A DNA stretch of 6,157 nt from Pseudomonadota bacterium (GTDB taxonomy: Bacteria > Pseudomonadota > Gammaproteobacteria > Burkholderiales > SG8-39). Where the stretch lies: NCBI GenBank assembly GCA_021847125.1, contig JAJZUK010000083.1:1-6157 (forward strand), written 5' to 3'. Made by a program: the position numbers and the translations under genes. Shown piece after piece: positions 1 to 5,461 of this stretch; the first letter of the stretch is position 1; every line of letters starts with the position of its first letter. The notes below the pieces were generated by a model, which was not told the DNA's origin, made no database searches, and worked only from the letters and a program-made list of their open reading frames with translations.

Positions 1-1515
1 CTGTTTGACCCGCGTTTGTTCCGCCTCGAGCAGGGCCTGCTCCGCCTCGGCCCGCGCACGCGCTTCGGCCAGCGCCTCCTGCTCGGCACGCAGGCGCTCG
101 TCTGCCGCCGCCGCCGCTTCGCGCGCGAGTTGCAGGCGCGCCTGTTCGGCGCTCAGCCTTTGCTGCGCCTTGGCGTTGGCTTCGGTTTCGAATTCGGCGC
201 GCGTGCGGGCGATTTCCGTCGCACGCTGCTCGGCCTGGGCGCGCGCTTCCGCGCCGGCGGCCGCCTCGCGCTCGGCGTCGGCCTTGGCCATTGCCGCACG
301 CGTGGCTTCGCGATCGGCCGCGGCCCGCTCGCTGCTTGCGGCTGCGGCTTCCTCCGCCGCGGCGATGCGCGCCTGCAGTTCTGCAATGGCTTCGGCCTCG
401 CGATCCGATTTGACTTGCGCCAGGCGCTCGAGTTCGGCTTCGGCGCGCGCACGCTCATCGGCGTTGCTGCTGGCGGCGAGTTCGGCCTCCAGCCTGCCCT
501 GCACTGCCGCAAGTTCGCGCGCCTGGGCGCGCGCGCGCTCGGCCGCGGCCGCTTCGGCGCGCGCCTCGGCCTGCGCCTTGAGCTCCGCCTGGGCGGCGAG
601 CTCGCGCTCCAGCCGCAGGCGCGCCTGGCGCGTCTGCTGCATTTGAGCGGCGACTTCCTGTCTCACTTTGGTTTGCGCCAGCAATCGCTCCTCTTCGCGT
701 ATCCGCGCCTCAGCCTGCTCGGCGAAGCTGGATTCGACGTCGATGCGCGCCACGGCGACAGCGGTCAATTCCTGCTCGGTCTGCGCTTTGCGCTGCGCCG
801 AATCGCGCGCCTGCGCCTCCGAGCTGGCTCTGGCATGTATCGTTTGCTCGGCCTGGATTTCCGCCTGGGCGCGCTGCCGGCTGGCCTCCAGGGCCTCGTT
901 TTCCGCCGCGGCGCGCGCGCGGTTTATCGCTTTCTCGCGCTGCACCTGCTGCGCACGCGCTTGTGCCGCCGTCTCCATTTCCTGCAGCAGCCGCTGCAAT
1001 TCATCCGCCTCGGCCTGCATGCGCCCGGCCTCGCTGCGCTCGAGCGCATTCTTCGCCTGGGTGCGTGACTGCAGGTCGCGTTCCGCGGAAAGCCGCGCCA
1101 GCGCCGTCTGCGTGGCTTCCTTGTCCGATTGGGCGCGCGCCTCCGCTTCGGCCGCCGCCTGGCTTTCGGCCTGCTTGCGCTCGGTCGCGGTGCTGAGCGC
1201 GCGATATTCCGCTTCGATGCGTATGCGCGCACACGCCGCGGCTTCCTCTTCCGCGCGCATGCGCGCTTCGGCCGCGCTCTTGGCCTCGGTTTCGGCAATC
1301 GCCTTGGCCTCCGCCGTTGCGCGTGCCCGCTCTTCCGCGCGCGCGCGCACCTGCGCTGCCGCCGTTGCCTTCGCTTCGGCTTCGAAGCGCGCGACCGCCT
1401 GTTTGATCGCGCTCAGTTCGGCCTGTTCGCGTTCTTTATGCCCGGGACCGGATTGCTCGTTGTTCGCGGCATCGAACGCAAGTACGAGTCGGGAGGCTTC
1501 TGCGCTGGATTTCAT
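1..1515 (-). CDS. Long Ala/Glu/Arg/Gln-rich coiled-coil protein, 3' end beyond window
   Basis: I do not recognise a named family. The frame is open for 505 codons from ATG at 1515 to the left edge, with no stop, so the C-terminus is not in the window. After a non-repetitive start (MKSSAEASRLVLAFDAANNE) with no signal peptide or membrane segment, the chain becomes almost wholly Ala, Glu, Arg, Gln and Lys with scattered Leu. Glycine and proline nearly vanish after about residue 25, and aromatics are very rare. Hydrophobics at 3-4 spacing, for example in DELQRLLQEM about two fifths along, fit a continuous alpha-helical coiled coil. It is probably a cytoplasmic rod, a scaffold or filament-forming protein; that role is inference from shape only. 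A weak GGA precedes the ATG. An in-frame GTG two codons upstream is a possible alternative start. It lies 194 nt downstream of the HDOD gene on the same strand. The long plus-strand frame opposite it is a composition artefact. Confidence 0.82.
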   Translation of the reverse strand, partial: MKSSAEASRLVLAFDAANNEQSGPGHKEREQAELSAIKQAVARFEAEAKATAAAQVRARAEERARATAEAKAIAETEAKSAAEARMRAEEEAAACARIRIEAEYRALSTATERKQAESQAAAEAEARAQSDKEATQTALARLSAERDLQSRTQAKNALERSEAGRMQAEADELQRLLQEMETAAQARAQQVQREKAINRARAAAENEALEASRQRAQAEIQAEQTIHARASSEAQARDSAQRKAQTEQELTAVAVARIDVESSFAEQAEARIREEERLLAQTKVRQEVAAQMQQTRQARLRLERELAAQAELKAQAEARAEAAAAERARAQARELAAVQGRLEAELAASSNADERARAEAELERLAQVKSDREAEAIAELQARIAAAEEAAAASSERAAADREATRAAMAKADAEREAAAGAEARAQAEQRATEIARTRAEFETEANAKAQQRLSAEQARLQLAREAAAAADERLRAEQEALAEARARAEAEQALLEAEQTRVKQ

Positions 1516-1564
1516 GGGCACCGTCCATTGGTGATGACGCGCCAGGCACACGCCTGCACGCAAA

Positions 1565-1577
1565 GCGGCCTGGCCGC
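1565..1577 (-). repeat. GC-rich perfect inverted repeat in the HDOD/coiled-coil gap
   Basis: Within the 194-nt gap (1516-1709) the sequence GCGGCC-A-GGCCGC (minus-strand reading) is a perfect 6-bp inverted repeat around one base. Only TTTG follows it on the minus strand, so it is a poor intrinsic terminator. It could be an attenuating hairpin or a dyad protein-binding site. A TATAAT-like AATAAT lies about 22 nt upstream of it on the minus strand without a convincing -35 box. I see nothing else definable in this gap. Confidence 0.3.
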
Positions 1578-1709
1578 CTGCTACCCATTATTCACCGGGG
1601 CCACCAGCTCTAACCTTGAAATAGGCGGCGTTTTGCGGGCCTTTTCGGCGTTGTGCCTGCTCCACGGCGGCCGTCAGGCAAGCGGCGCGGCCGCGCACCC
1701 CGTGCCGGT

Positions 1710-2567
1710 TCAGAGACGGTTGATCGATGTCTTGACCCGCGCCGCAAGCGCGTCGAACGCGGGCTGCGTCAGATCCAGTTCGAATAGCGCCCACTCGCCA
1801 GCCAGGGGCCATTCCGGGCAAACCGCCCCGGTCGCCAGGCAGTAAAGCTGCTCGGCTGCCAGGCCGATGGCGATCAGATCCAGCGAGGCCGCCTCCCCCT
1901 GGGCCAGAACCTCGTCGGAGCTGAGCACGTCGTGATGGTGCAGGATGGCATAGCACACGAACTCCGGCAGGTACCAGTTGCGCGCCAACTGCACCCCCAC
2001 GCGCGCATGGTTGGTGGTATAGCGCTCGTTCTCGATTTCCAGCACCGGTTCCCCTGGCGTGAGCGCCGAGCCGTCGAAAATGTCGGCATAGATCGGAAAT
2101 TTGCGCAGCATCACCGGCATGCCACAATCGCGAAACAGGCCGTAGGTGCAGGCGATGCCGCTGTCGCCGCGCGCCGCTTCGCGGCACAGCAGCGCCGCGA
2201 TCAGCGATGTCGCCATCGACGTTCTCCAGTAGCGCTCCATGTGCGGACTGGCCGGGCCCGAGAACGCCTGCCGCAGCAGCAGCCCGGTCACCAGCTGGGT
2301 CACCGCGGTCAGGCCCAGCAGCGCCAGCGCCTGCTGCACCGACGCCGCCTTGGTGCGCAAGCCGTAGAAGGGCGAATTCGCGACCTTCAATACCGCCGAG
2401 GCGAGCGCGACATCGCCGCCCACGAACTGGCCGACGCGGCGAAAGTCCGGTTCTTCGGCGCGCGTCTCGCGCAGCAACTTGGTCAGGATCGCCGGGCAAG
2501 GCGGAATCCCGATCTCGTTGACTATCTCGTCGGCATTGCGATCCAGCGTAGCGCTGTCCATGTCCAT
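1710..2567 (-). CDS. HDOD-domain signalling protein
   Basis: A 285-residue protein made almost wholly of one HDOD domain (HD-related output domain), a regulatory or partner-binding module found with c-di-GMP and chemotaxis proteins. Family hallmarks in order: IGIPPCPAILTKLL at 19-32, GDVALASAVLKVANSPFYG at 51-69, an LG turn at 84-85, GLFRDCG at 143-149, then NHARVG at 186-191, WYLP at 198-201 and AILHHHD at 207-213. The His-Asp of catalytic HD phosphohydrolases is replaced by Arg-Asp at 146-147, and no His sits at the earlier metal-ligand helix. It is therefore predicted non-catalytic, as is usual for HDOD. The start is ATG 2567, six nt after a GGAG Shine-Dalgarno at 2577-2574; a second in-frame ATG at 2561 is possible. 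It begins 17 nt after the stop of the degenerate EAL gene, so the two are almost certainly co-transcribed. EAL and HDOD are fused in YuxH/CdgJ-type proteins, which suggests these two products work together. Confidence 0.9.
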   Translation of the reverse strand: MDMDSATLDRNADEIVNEIGIPPCPAILTKLLRETRAEEPDFRRVGQFVGGDVALASAVLKVANSPFYGLRTKAASVQQALALLGLTAVTQLVTGLLLRQAFSGPASPHMERYWRTSMATSLIAALLCREAARGDSGIACTYGLFRDCGMPVMLRKFPIYADIFDGSALTPGEPVLEIENERYTTNHARVGVQLARNWYLPEFVCYAILHHHDVLSSDEVLAQGEAASLDLIAIGLAAEQLYCLATGAVCPEWPLAGEWALFELDLTQPAFDALAARVKTSINRL

Positions 2568-2584
2568 GCTTGACTCCGATATCT

Positions 2585-3355
2585 CTAGCCCAGGGGCCGC
2601 GGCGCCTGGATGCCGAAGCCCTGTCCAAAATGGACACCCAGCCCCCGCAGTTGCGCGAGCGTCCGGTCGCTTTCCACATGTTCGGCGATCGTCCGGATGC
2701 CGAGCGCATGGCAGGCGCCGACGATGTCGCCGACCCGCGCCATGCCCGCCCTGCCCTGGTCCAGCATGCGCACCACCCCCGGACTGAGCTTGACGTACTC
2801 GGGCGCCAGCCGCCGCAGCAGTTCGAACGCCTCCACGCCGCCGTCGAACCGCGCCAGGACGAAGCGGCAGCCGGACGGCTTGAGTTGCGCCATCATGCCG
2901 AGCAGCGATTGGACCTGCAGGGCGGCGCTGTCGCAGGTCACCTCGAACGAAACGCTGCCCTCGGGCAAGTCCGCGGCCCGCAGGTGTTTGCGCGTGTATT
3001 CGGCGAAGTTCCGGTCAGACAGCGTCGCAGCCGACAAGTTGATGCTGTTTTCCGGCACCAGCCAGTCCGCCCTGATCGCCAGCGCAGAGCGCGCCCACCT
3101 GCAGATGCGGCTTACCACCCAGCGATCGACATAAGGCATCAGTCCGCACTCTTCCAGCACGGGGAAAAAACTGCCGGGCGGCAGCAATTTGGCCTCTTCC
3201 TCCTGGAACCGGATCAATATTTCCTGAAACGGGCGCGGGCTGCAGCCAGGTCCGAGCGCAGCGATGGCTTGTCCGTAAAGAACAAACTCATCCTGGCGTA
3301 AAGCAGCGACCAGCCGGCCGGTAAGCTCCTGGTCTGGTGCAACGGCCTGATCCAT
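2585..3355 (-). CDS. Stand-alone EAL-domain protein with lost catalytic Asp pair
   Basis: A 256-residue protein consisting of one EAL domain, the fold of c-di-GMP phosphodiesterases. It aligns without gaps to the intact EAL domain at the right end of this window from the Asn of the NLS motif to the final Gln. Seen: EIL in place of EAL (E45), N106 in SINLS, E138 in FEVT, K189, E225 in IAEHVE and Q245 in FGQGF. The central Asp-Asp that bind metal (DDFG in active enzymes) are A168 and R169 here (ARFDGG), and the second Glu of the usual EITE motif is Cys (EVTC). From known EAL chemistry it should not hydrolyse c-di-GMP. It may bind the nucleotide weakly or act by protein contact. The Shine-Dalgarno before ATG 3355 is weak, and no clear promoter is visible upstream. 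TAG at 2587-2585 is followed 17 nt later by the HDOD ATG. Degenerate EAL joined to HDOD is the YuxH/CdgJ layout, here as two genes. Confidence 0.9.
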   Translation of the reverse strand: MDQAVAPDQELTGRLVAALRQDEFVLYGQAIAALGPGCSPRPFQEILIRFQEEEAKLLPPGSFFPVLEECGLMPYVDRWVVSRICRWARSALAIRADWLVPENSINLSAATLSDRNFAEYTRKHLRAADLPEGSVSFEVTCDSAALQVQSLLGMMAQLKPSGCRFVLARFDGGVEAFELLRRLAPEYVKLSPGVVRMLDQGRAGMARVGDIVGACHALGIRTIAEHVESDRTLAQLRGLGVHFGQGFGIQAPRPLG

Positions 3356-3391
3356 GCTGTTTTTTGCCCGGGAACGAAAGGGAATAGACCT

Positions 3392-3421
3392 GCGCCGCCG
3401 GTGAAACCGATCGCCCGGCGC
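3392..3421 (-). promoter_or_regulatory. Nested stem-loop in the leader of the degenerate EAL gene
   Basis: Read on the minus strand, outer arms GCGCCG and CGGCGC (3421-3416 and 3397-3392) enclose an inner perfect hairpin CGGT-TTC-ACCG (3409-3399), with an asymmetric internal loop between them. It lies 36 nt upstream of the EAL start codon, so it may be in the leader transcript. There is no T-run, so it is not a terminator. GC-rich DNA forms such pairings by chance, and function is unproven. Confidence 0.25.
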
Positions 3422-3502
3422 GCCTCACCCCTAGTATTGCGGCAACGGCTCCGGGTTTATTGAGGGCGGGACAGCAAAATATGCGGCGTGGCGCGCCCAA
3501 GC

Positions 3503-3529
3503 TCAAGTATTGCCGGTTCCTGCCGATGT
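3503..3529 (+). promoter_or_regulatory. Putative sigma-28 (FliA) flagellar/chemotaxis promoter
   Basis: TCAAGTAT at 3503-3510, then exactly 11 nt, then GCCGATGT at 3522-3529. The enterobacterial FliA consensus is TAAAGTTT-N11-GCCGATAA, so 12 of 16 positions match, including the core GCCGAT. Transcription would start near 3536 and read toward the zinc-ribbon gene at 3602. This places that small gene in the flagellar/chemotaxis regulon, consistent with cheB nearby. The match was made by eye and not tested experimentally. Confidence 0.55.
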
Positions 3530-3530
3530 A

Positions 3531-3560
3531 GTGGGGGAGGACTGGCGCCGCGCCCCCCGC
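3531..3560 (+). promoter_or_regulatory. Hairpin at the predicted 5' end of the zinc-ribbon transcript
   Basis: GTGGGGG (3531-3537) can pair with CCCCCGC (3554-3560), including one G-U pair, around a 16-nt loop. The stem takes up most of a GGGGGAGG stretch that resembles a Shine-Dalgarno but has no ATG, GTG or TTG at a suitable distance after it. If transcription begins near 3536 only part of the stem would be in the RNA, so its role is uncertain. Confidence 0.25.
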
Positions 3561-3601
3561 TCGCGGTGAACGCACCGGCCCGACGACATGCACCCCCTAT
3601 C

Positions 3602-3805
3602 ATGGAACTGATATGCACCGGCTGTTTCACCAAACCGGTTGCGCCACATCCCGACGCCGGGCATGACGCCAGCGAAATGCTGGTGTGCAGCCTCGGCGCC
3701 ATCGACCTGCCCCAGCGTTCCTCGCCGCATGAAGCCCTGCGCTGCAGCTATTGCGGCAGCGCGGTGCATCTGGATCACCACCACATGGCCTGGTACGACG
3801 CCTAG
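3602..3805 (+). CDS. Small CxxC/CxxC protein, putative zinc ribbon
   Basis: A 67-residue protein; I do not recognise a named family. CTGC at residues 5-8 and CSYCG at 48-52 form two CxxC pairs 39 residues apart, the usual layout of a four-Cys zinc ribbon. A fifth Cys is at 29, and a His-rich tail (HLDHHHMAWYDA) could also bind metal. There is no signal peptide or membrane segment, so it is probably a cytoplasmic metal-binding or partner-binding protein. Codon third positions are mostly G or C, as in its neighbours, which supports real coding; the minus-strand frames opposite look non-coding. I chose ATG 3602 because the Cys-containing region begins there. The frame is open upstream to a GTG at 3488, but that start would lie before the predicted promoter and adds low-complexity residues. 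No good Shine-Dalgarno precedes 3602. It is the only plus-strand gene and converges on the hemerythrin gene with 72 nt between stops. Confidence 0.62.
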   Translation: MELICTGCFTKPVAPHPDAGHDASEMLVCSLGAIDLPQRSSPHEALRCSYCGSAVHLDHHHMAWYDA

Positions 3806-3877
3806 CCGCCTTTCCGCGTGCCGCAACCTGCGACCGGCGCAATTCGGTGACGGAACCGGCGCTGGCGAGCAGCTGTT

Positions 3878-4291
3878 TCAGCCGGCTGTCTGCATCTGGT
3901 TTTTCAGTGCGGCCGCCAGTTTCTTGTCCACCGTAAGAATATGATTGCGCAGCCAGTCGCCGAGGAAGCCCGAGACCGTCAAGGCGTTGATTCTTTCCCC
4001 TGCATCCAGCGTGGCCTTCAGCTCGATCACCTGCCTGATCAGCTTGGCGTGTTCGGACTTGTGCGAAATGGAGGCAGCGTACCGAATGCGCTGCATTTCC
4101 GCCTCCTCGCGACCGAAATGTTCTTTGGTGTAAATGATCAGATTGTGCAGCACCCGGCTGATGATTTCGTTGGCCTGGCCTTTCGCCATGGAATCGAACA
4201 AAGCGTTGACCATGGCGATCAATTTACGGTGATCGCCGTCGATAAGCTCGTTGCCGGTGGAGAGTTCGTCGACCCAAATAAAATATGCCAT
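3878..4291 (-). CDS. Bacteriohemerythrin (single-domain O2-binding di-iron protein)
   Basis: A 137-residue soluble protein of the hemerythrin family, which binds O2 reversibly at a non-haem di-iron site in a four-helix bundle. All seven iron ligands are visible at family spacing: H21 (GDHRKL), H58 and E62 (HFGREE), H77 and H81 (HKSEH), H117 and D122 (NHILTVD). The length and the N-terminal FIWVDELSTGNELID match bacterial single-domain hemerythrins such as that of Methylococcus. The start is ATG 4291, set by a strong AAGGAG seven nt upstream. The frame runs on to an ATG at 4330, but that would add an Arg-rich stretch translated from the Shine-Dalgarno region. It follows cheB by 67 nt on the same strand and may share its transcript. 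Likely roles are O2 delivery, storage or sensing coupled to aerotaxis; the link to chemotaxis is inferred from position. Confidence 0.95.
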   Translation of the reverse strand: MAYFIWVDELSTGNELIDGDHRKLIAMVNALFDSMAKGQANEIISRVLHNLIIYTKEHFGREEAEMQRIRYAASISHKSEHAKLIRQVIELKATLDAGERINALTVSGFLGDWLRNHILTVDKKLAAALKNQMQTAG

Positions 4292-4298
4292 GCGCTTT

Positions 4299-4304
4299 CT
4301 CCTT
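4299..4304 (-). promoter_or_regulatory. Strong Shine-Dalgarno of the hemerythrin gene
   Basis: AAGGAG on the minus strand, seven nt before ATG 4291, inside a purine-rich run. It is the best ribosome-binding site in the window and decides the hemerythrin start. It suggests high expression relative to the neighbouring genes, which have weaker sites. Confidence 0.85.
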
Positions 4305-4345
4305 CTTCTTACGTTGATGAAATTCCGCAATAATGCAAATATGGT

Positions 4346-4361
4346 TGAACTCCCCGGTTCA
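4346..4361 (-). repeat. Small inverted repeat spanning the cheB stop codon
   Basis: TGAAC-CGGGGA-GTTCA (minus strand) is a perfect 5-bp inverted repeat whose first three bases are the cheB stop codon. It is short, not GC-rich in the stem and not followed by a T-run, so it is unlikely to stop transcription before the hemerythrin gene. Confidence 0.25.
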
Positions 4362-5429
4362 CACGCGTATCGTGCGCGCGCCGTGCGCGTGCAGGCTGCG
4401 TATCACCGCCGGCGCCAGGTCGCGCAGCGGCAGCACCTCGTCGGTTCCCCCGACGGCGATGGCTTCCTTCGGCATGCCGAACACCACGCAGCTCGCCTCG
4501 TCCTGCGCGAAATTGTAGGCACCGGCCTGCTTCATCGCGAGCATGCCCTGCGCGCCGTCCCGGCCCATGCCGGTGAGTATCACGCCCACCGCGTTCCTGC
4601 CTGCATGCTCGGCGGCGGAGCGAAACAGCACATCCACCGAAGGCCGGTGACGGTTCACCGGCGCCGCGTCGCTCAATTGCGTCATGTAGTTGGCGCCGCT
4701 GCGCCGCAGGAGCAGGTGCGAGTGTCCCGGCGCGACATAGGCATGCCCGGGCAGGACCCGCTCGGCGTGCTCGGCTTCCTTCACGCTGATGCGGCACAGG
4801 CTGTCCAGGCGCGCCGCGAACGACTTGGTGAACGCCTCCGGCATGTGCTGGGTGATCAGAATGCCGGGGCAGTCCGGCGGCATGTCGAGCAGAAACTCCT
4901 TGATCGCCTCGGTGCCGCCGGTGGAGGCGCCGACGATGATCAGTTTTTCCGTCGAAACGATGCGGTTCCCGAGCGCGGCCAGCGCGTGCCCGGTCCGGGG
5001 CACGCCGGGCAGCGGCCGGGGCCGCAATCGCGCCGCCGCCGCCGTGCGGATCTTGTCGGCGATTTCGCCGGCGTATTCCTCGATGCCGTGGACGATGTCG
5101 ATCTTCGGCTTGGATACATAGTCGATCGCCCCCAGTTCCAGCGCCCGCAGCGTGGCGTCCGAGCCCCGCTCGGTCAGCGACGACACCATCACCACCGGCA
5201 TCGGCCGCAGGCGCATCAGCCGTTCGAGAAAATCGAGGCCGTCCATTTTCGGCATCTCCACATCCAGAGTCAGGACATCCGGATTGAGCGCGCGGATCAT
5301 TTCGCGCGCCGCAAGCGGGTCCGGCGCCGCGCCGATCGCCTGCATGTCCGGCTGGCTGTTGATGATCTCGGAGAGCAGCTTGCGTATCAGCGCCGAATCG
5401 TCCACCACAATGACCGTAATCTTTTTCAT
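4359..5429 (-). CDS. cheB: CheB: chemotaxis protein-glutamate methylesterase/glutamine deamidase
   Basis: A 356-residue response regulator that removes methyl groups from, and deamidates, chemoreceptors (MCPs) during adaptation; its phosphodonor is CheA. The N-terminal receiver domain (about 1-125) has acidic D10-D11, phospho-acceptor D56 in [11 protein letters not shown]83-S84 and K107 in SKP. A linker at about 128-160 leads to the methylesterase domain with catalytic S169 (GASTGG), H195 (QHMP) and D291 (GMGRDG). The offset from the E. coli triad is a constant five residues, so the enzyme should be active and full length. The start is ATG 5429, eight nt after a GGA. An in-frame GTG at 5465 overlapping the stop of the upstream EAL gene would add 12 residues outside the receiver fold. 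It lies 32 nt after that EAL gene and 67 nt before hemerythrin. No cheR, cheD or MCP gene is inside the window; they may be upstream. Confidence 0.97.
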   Translation of the reverse strand: MKKITVIVVDDSALIRKLLSEIINSQPDMQAIGAAPDPLAAREMIRALNPDVLTLDVEMPKMDGLDFLERLMRLRPMPVVMVSSLTERGSDATLRALELGAIDYVSKPKIDIVHGIEEYAGEIADKIRTAAAARLRPRPLPGVPRTGHALAALGNRIVSTEKLIIVGASTGGTEAIKEFLLDMPPDCPGILITQHMPEAFTKSFAARLDSLCRISVKEAEHAERVLPGHAYVAPGHSHLLLRRSGANYMTQLSDAAPVNRHRPSVDVLFRSAAEHAGRNAVGVILTGMGRDGAQGMLAMKQAGAYNFAQDEASCVVFGMPKEAIAVGGTDEVLPLRDLAPAVIRSLHAHGARTIRV

Positions 5430-5461
5430 GTCATGTTTCCGTTGCCCGTTGAAGTCGCCCT

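Noticed and set aside
16..1068. Long plus-strand frames (350 codons at 16-1068, and others at 5-646 and 668-1534)
   Set aside because: They are antisense to the coiled-coil gene. Ala, Glu, Gln and Arg codons read backwards give Arg/Gly, Leu/Phe, Leu and Ala/Pro, so stops are rare by composition. The products are low-complexity with no domain.
2568..2587. EAL and HDOD as one gene broken by a frameshift
   Set aside because: Each has complete domain ends, and the HDOD gene has its own GGAG site and ATG. Two genes is the simpler reading, although comparison with relatives is needed to exclude a break.
1588..2709. 373-codon minus-strand frame overlapping both HDOD and EAL genes
   Set aside because: It is an out-of-frame shadow. 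The HDOD and EAL motifs are in the other two minus frames.
3430..3462. Second sigma-28-like element on the minus strand (GCCGCAAT)
   Set aside because: The -35 part matches only 3 of 8 positions and the spacer is 12 rather than 11 nt.
3471..3497. Sigma-54-like minus-strand element (TTTTGCT) upstream of the degenerate EAL gene
   Set aside because: The required GG at the -24 position is absent at 10-nt spacing (GC is there instead).
3488..3601. GTG 3488 as the start of the small zinc-ribbon gene
   Set aside because: It would place the sigma-28-like boxes inside the coding region and add 38 low-complexity residues. ATG 3602 directly precedes the Cys motif.
3806..3877. Bidirectional terminator between the converging zinc-ribbon and hemerythrin genes
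   Set aside because: The region holds a direct repeat of ACCGGCGC and only short imperfect dyads, with no GC stem plus T-run on either strand.
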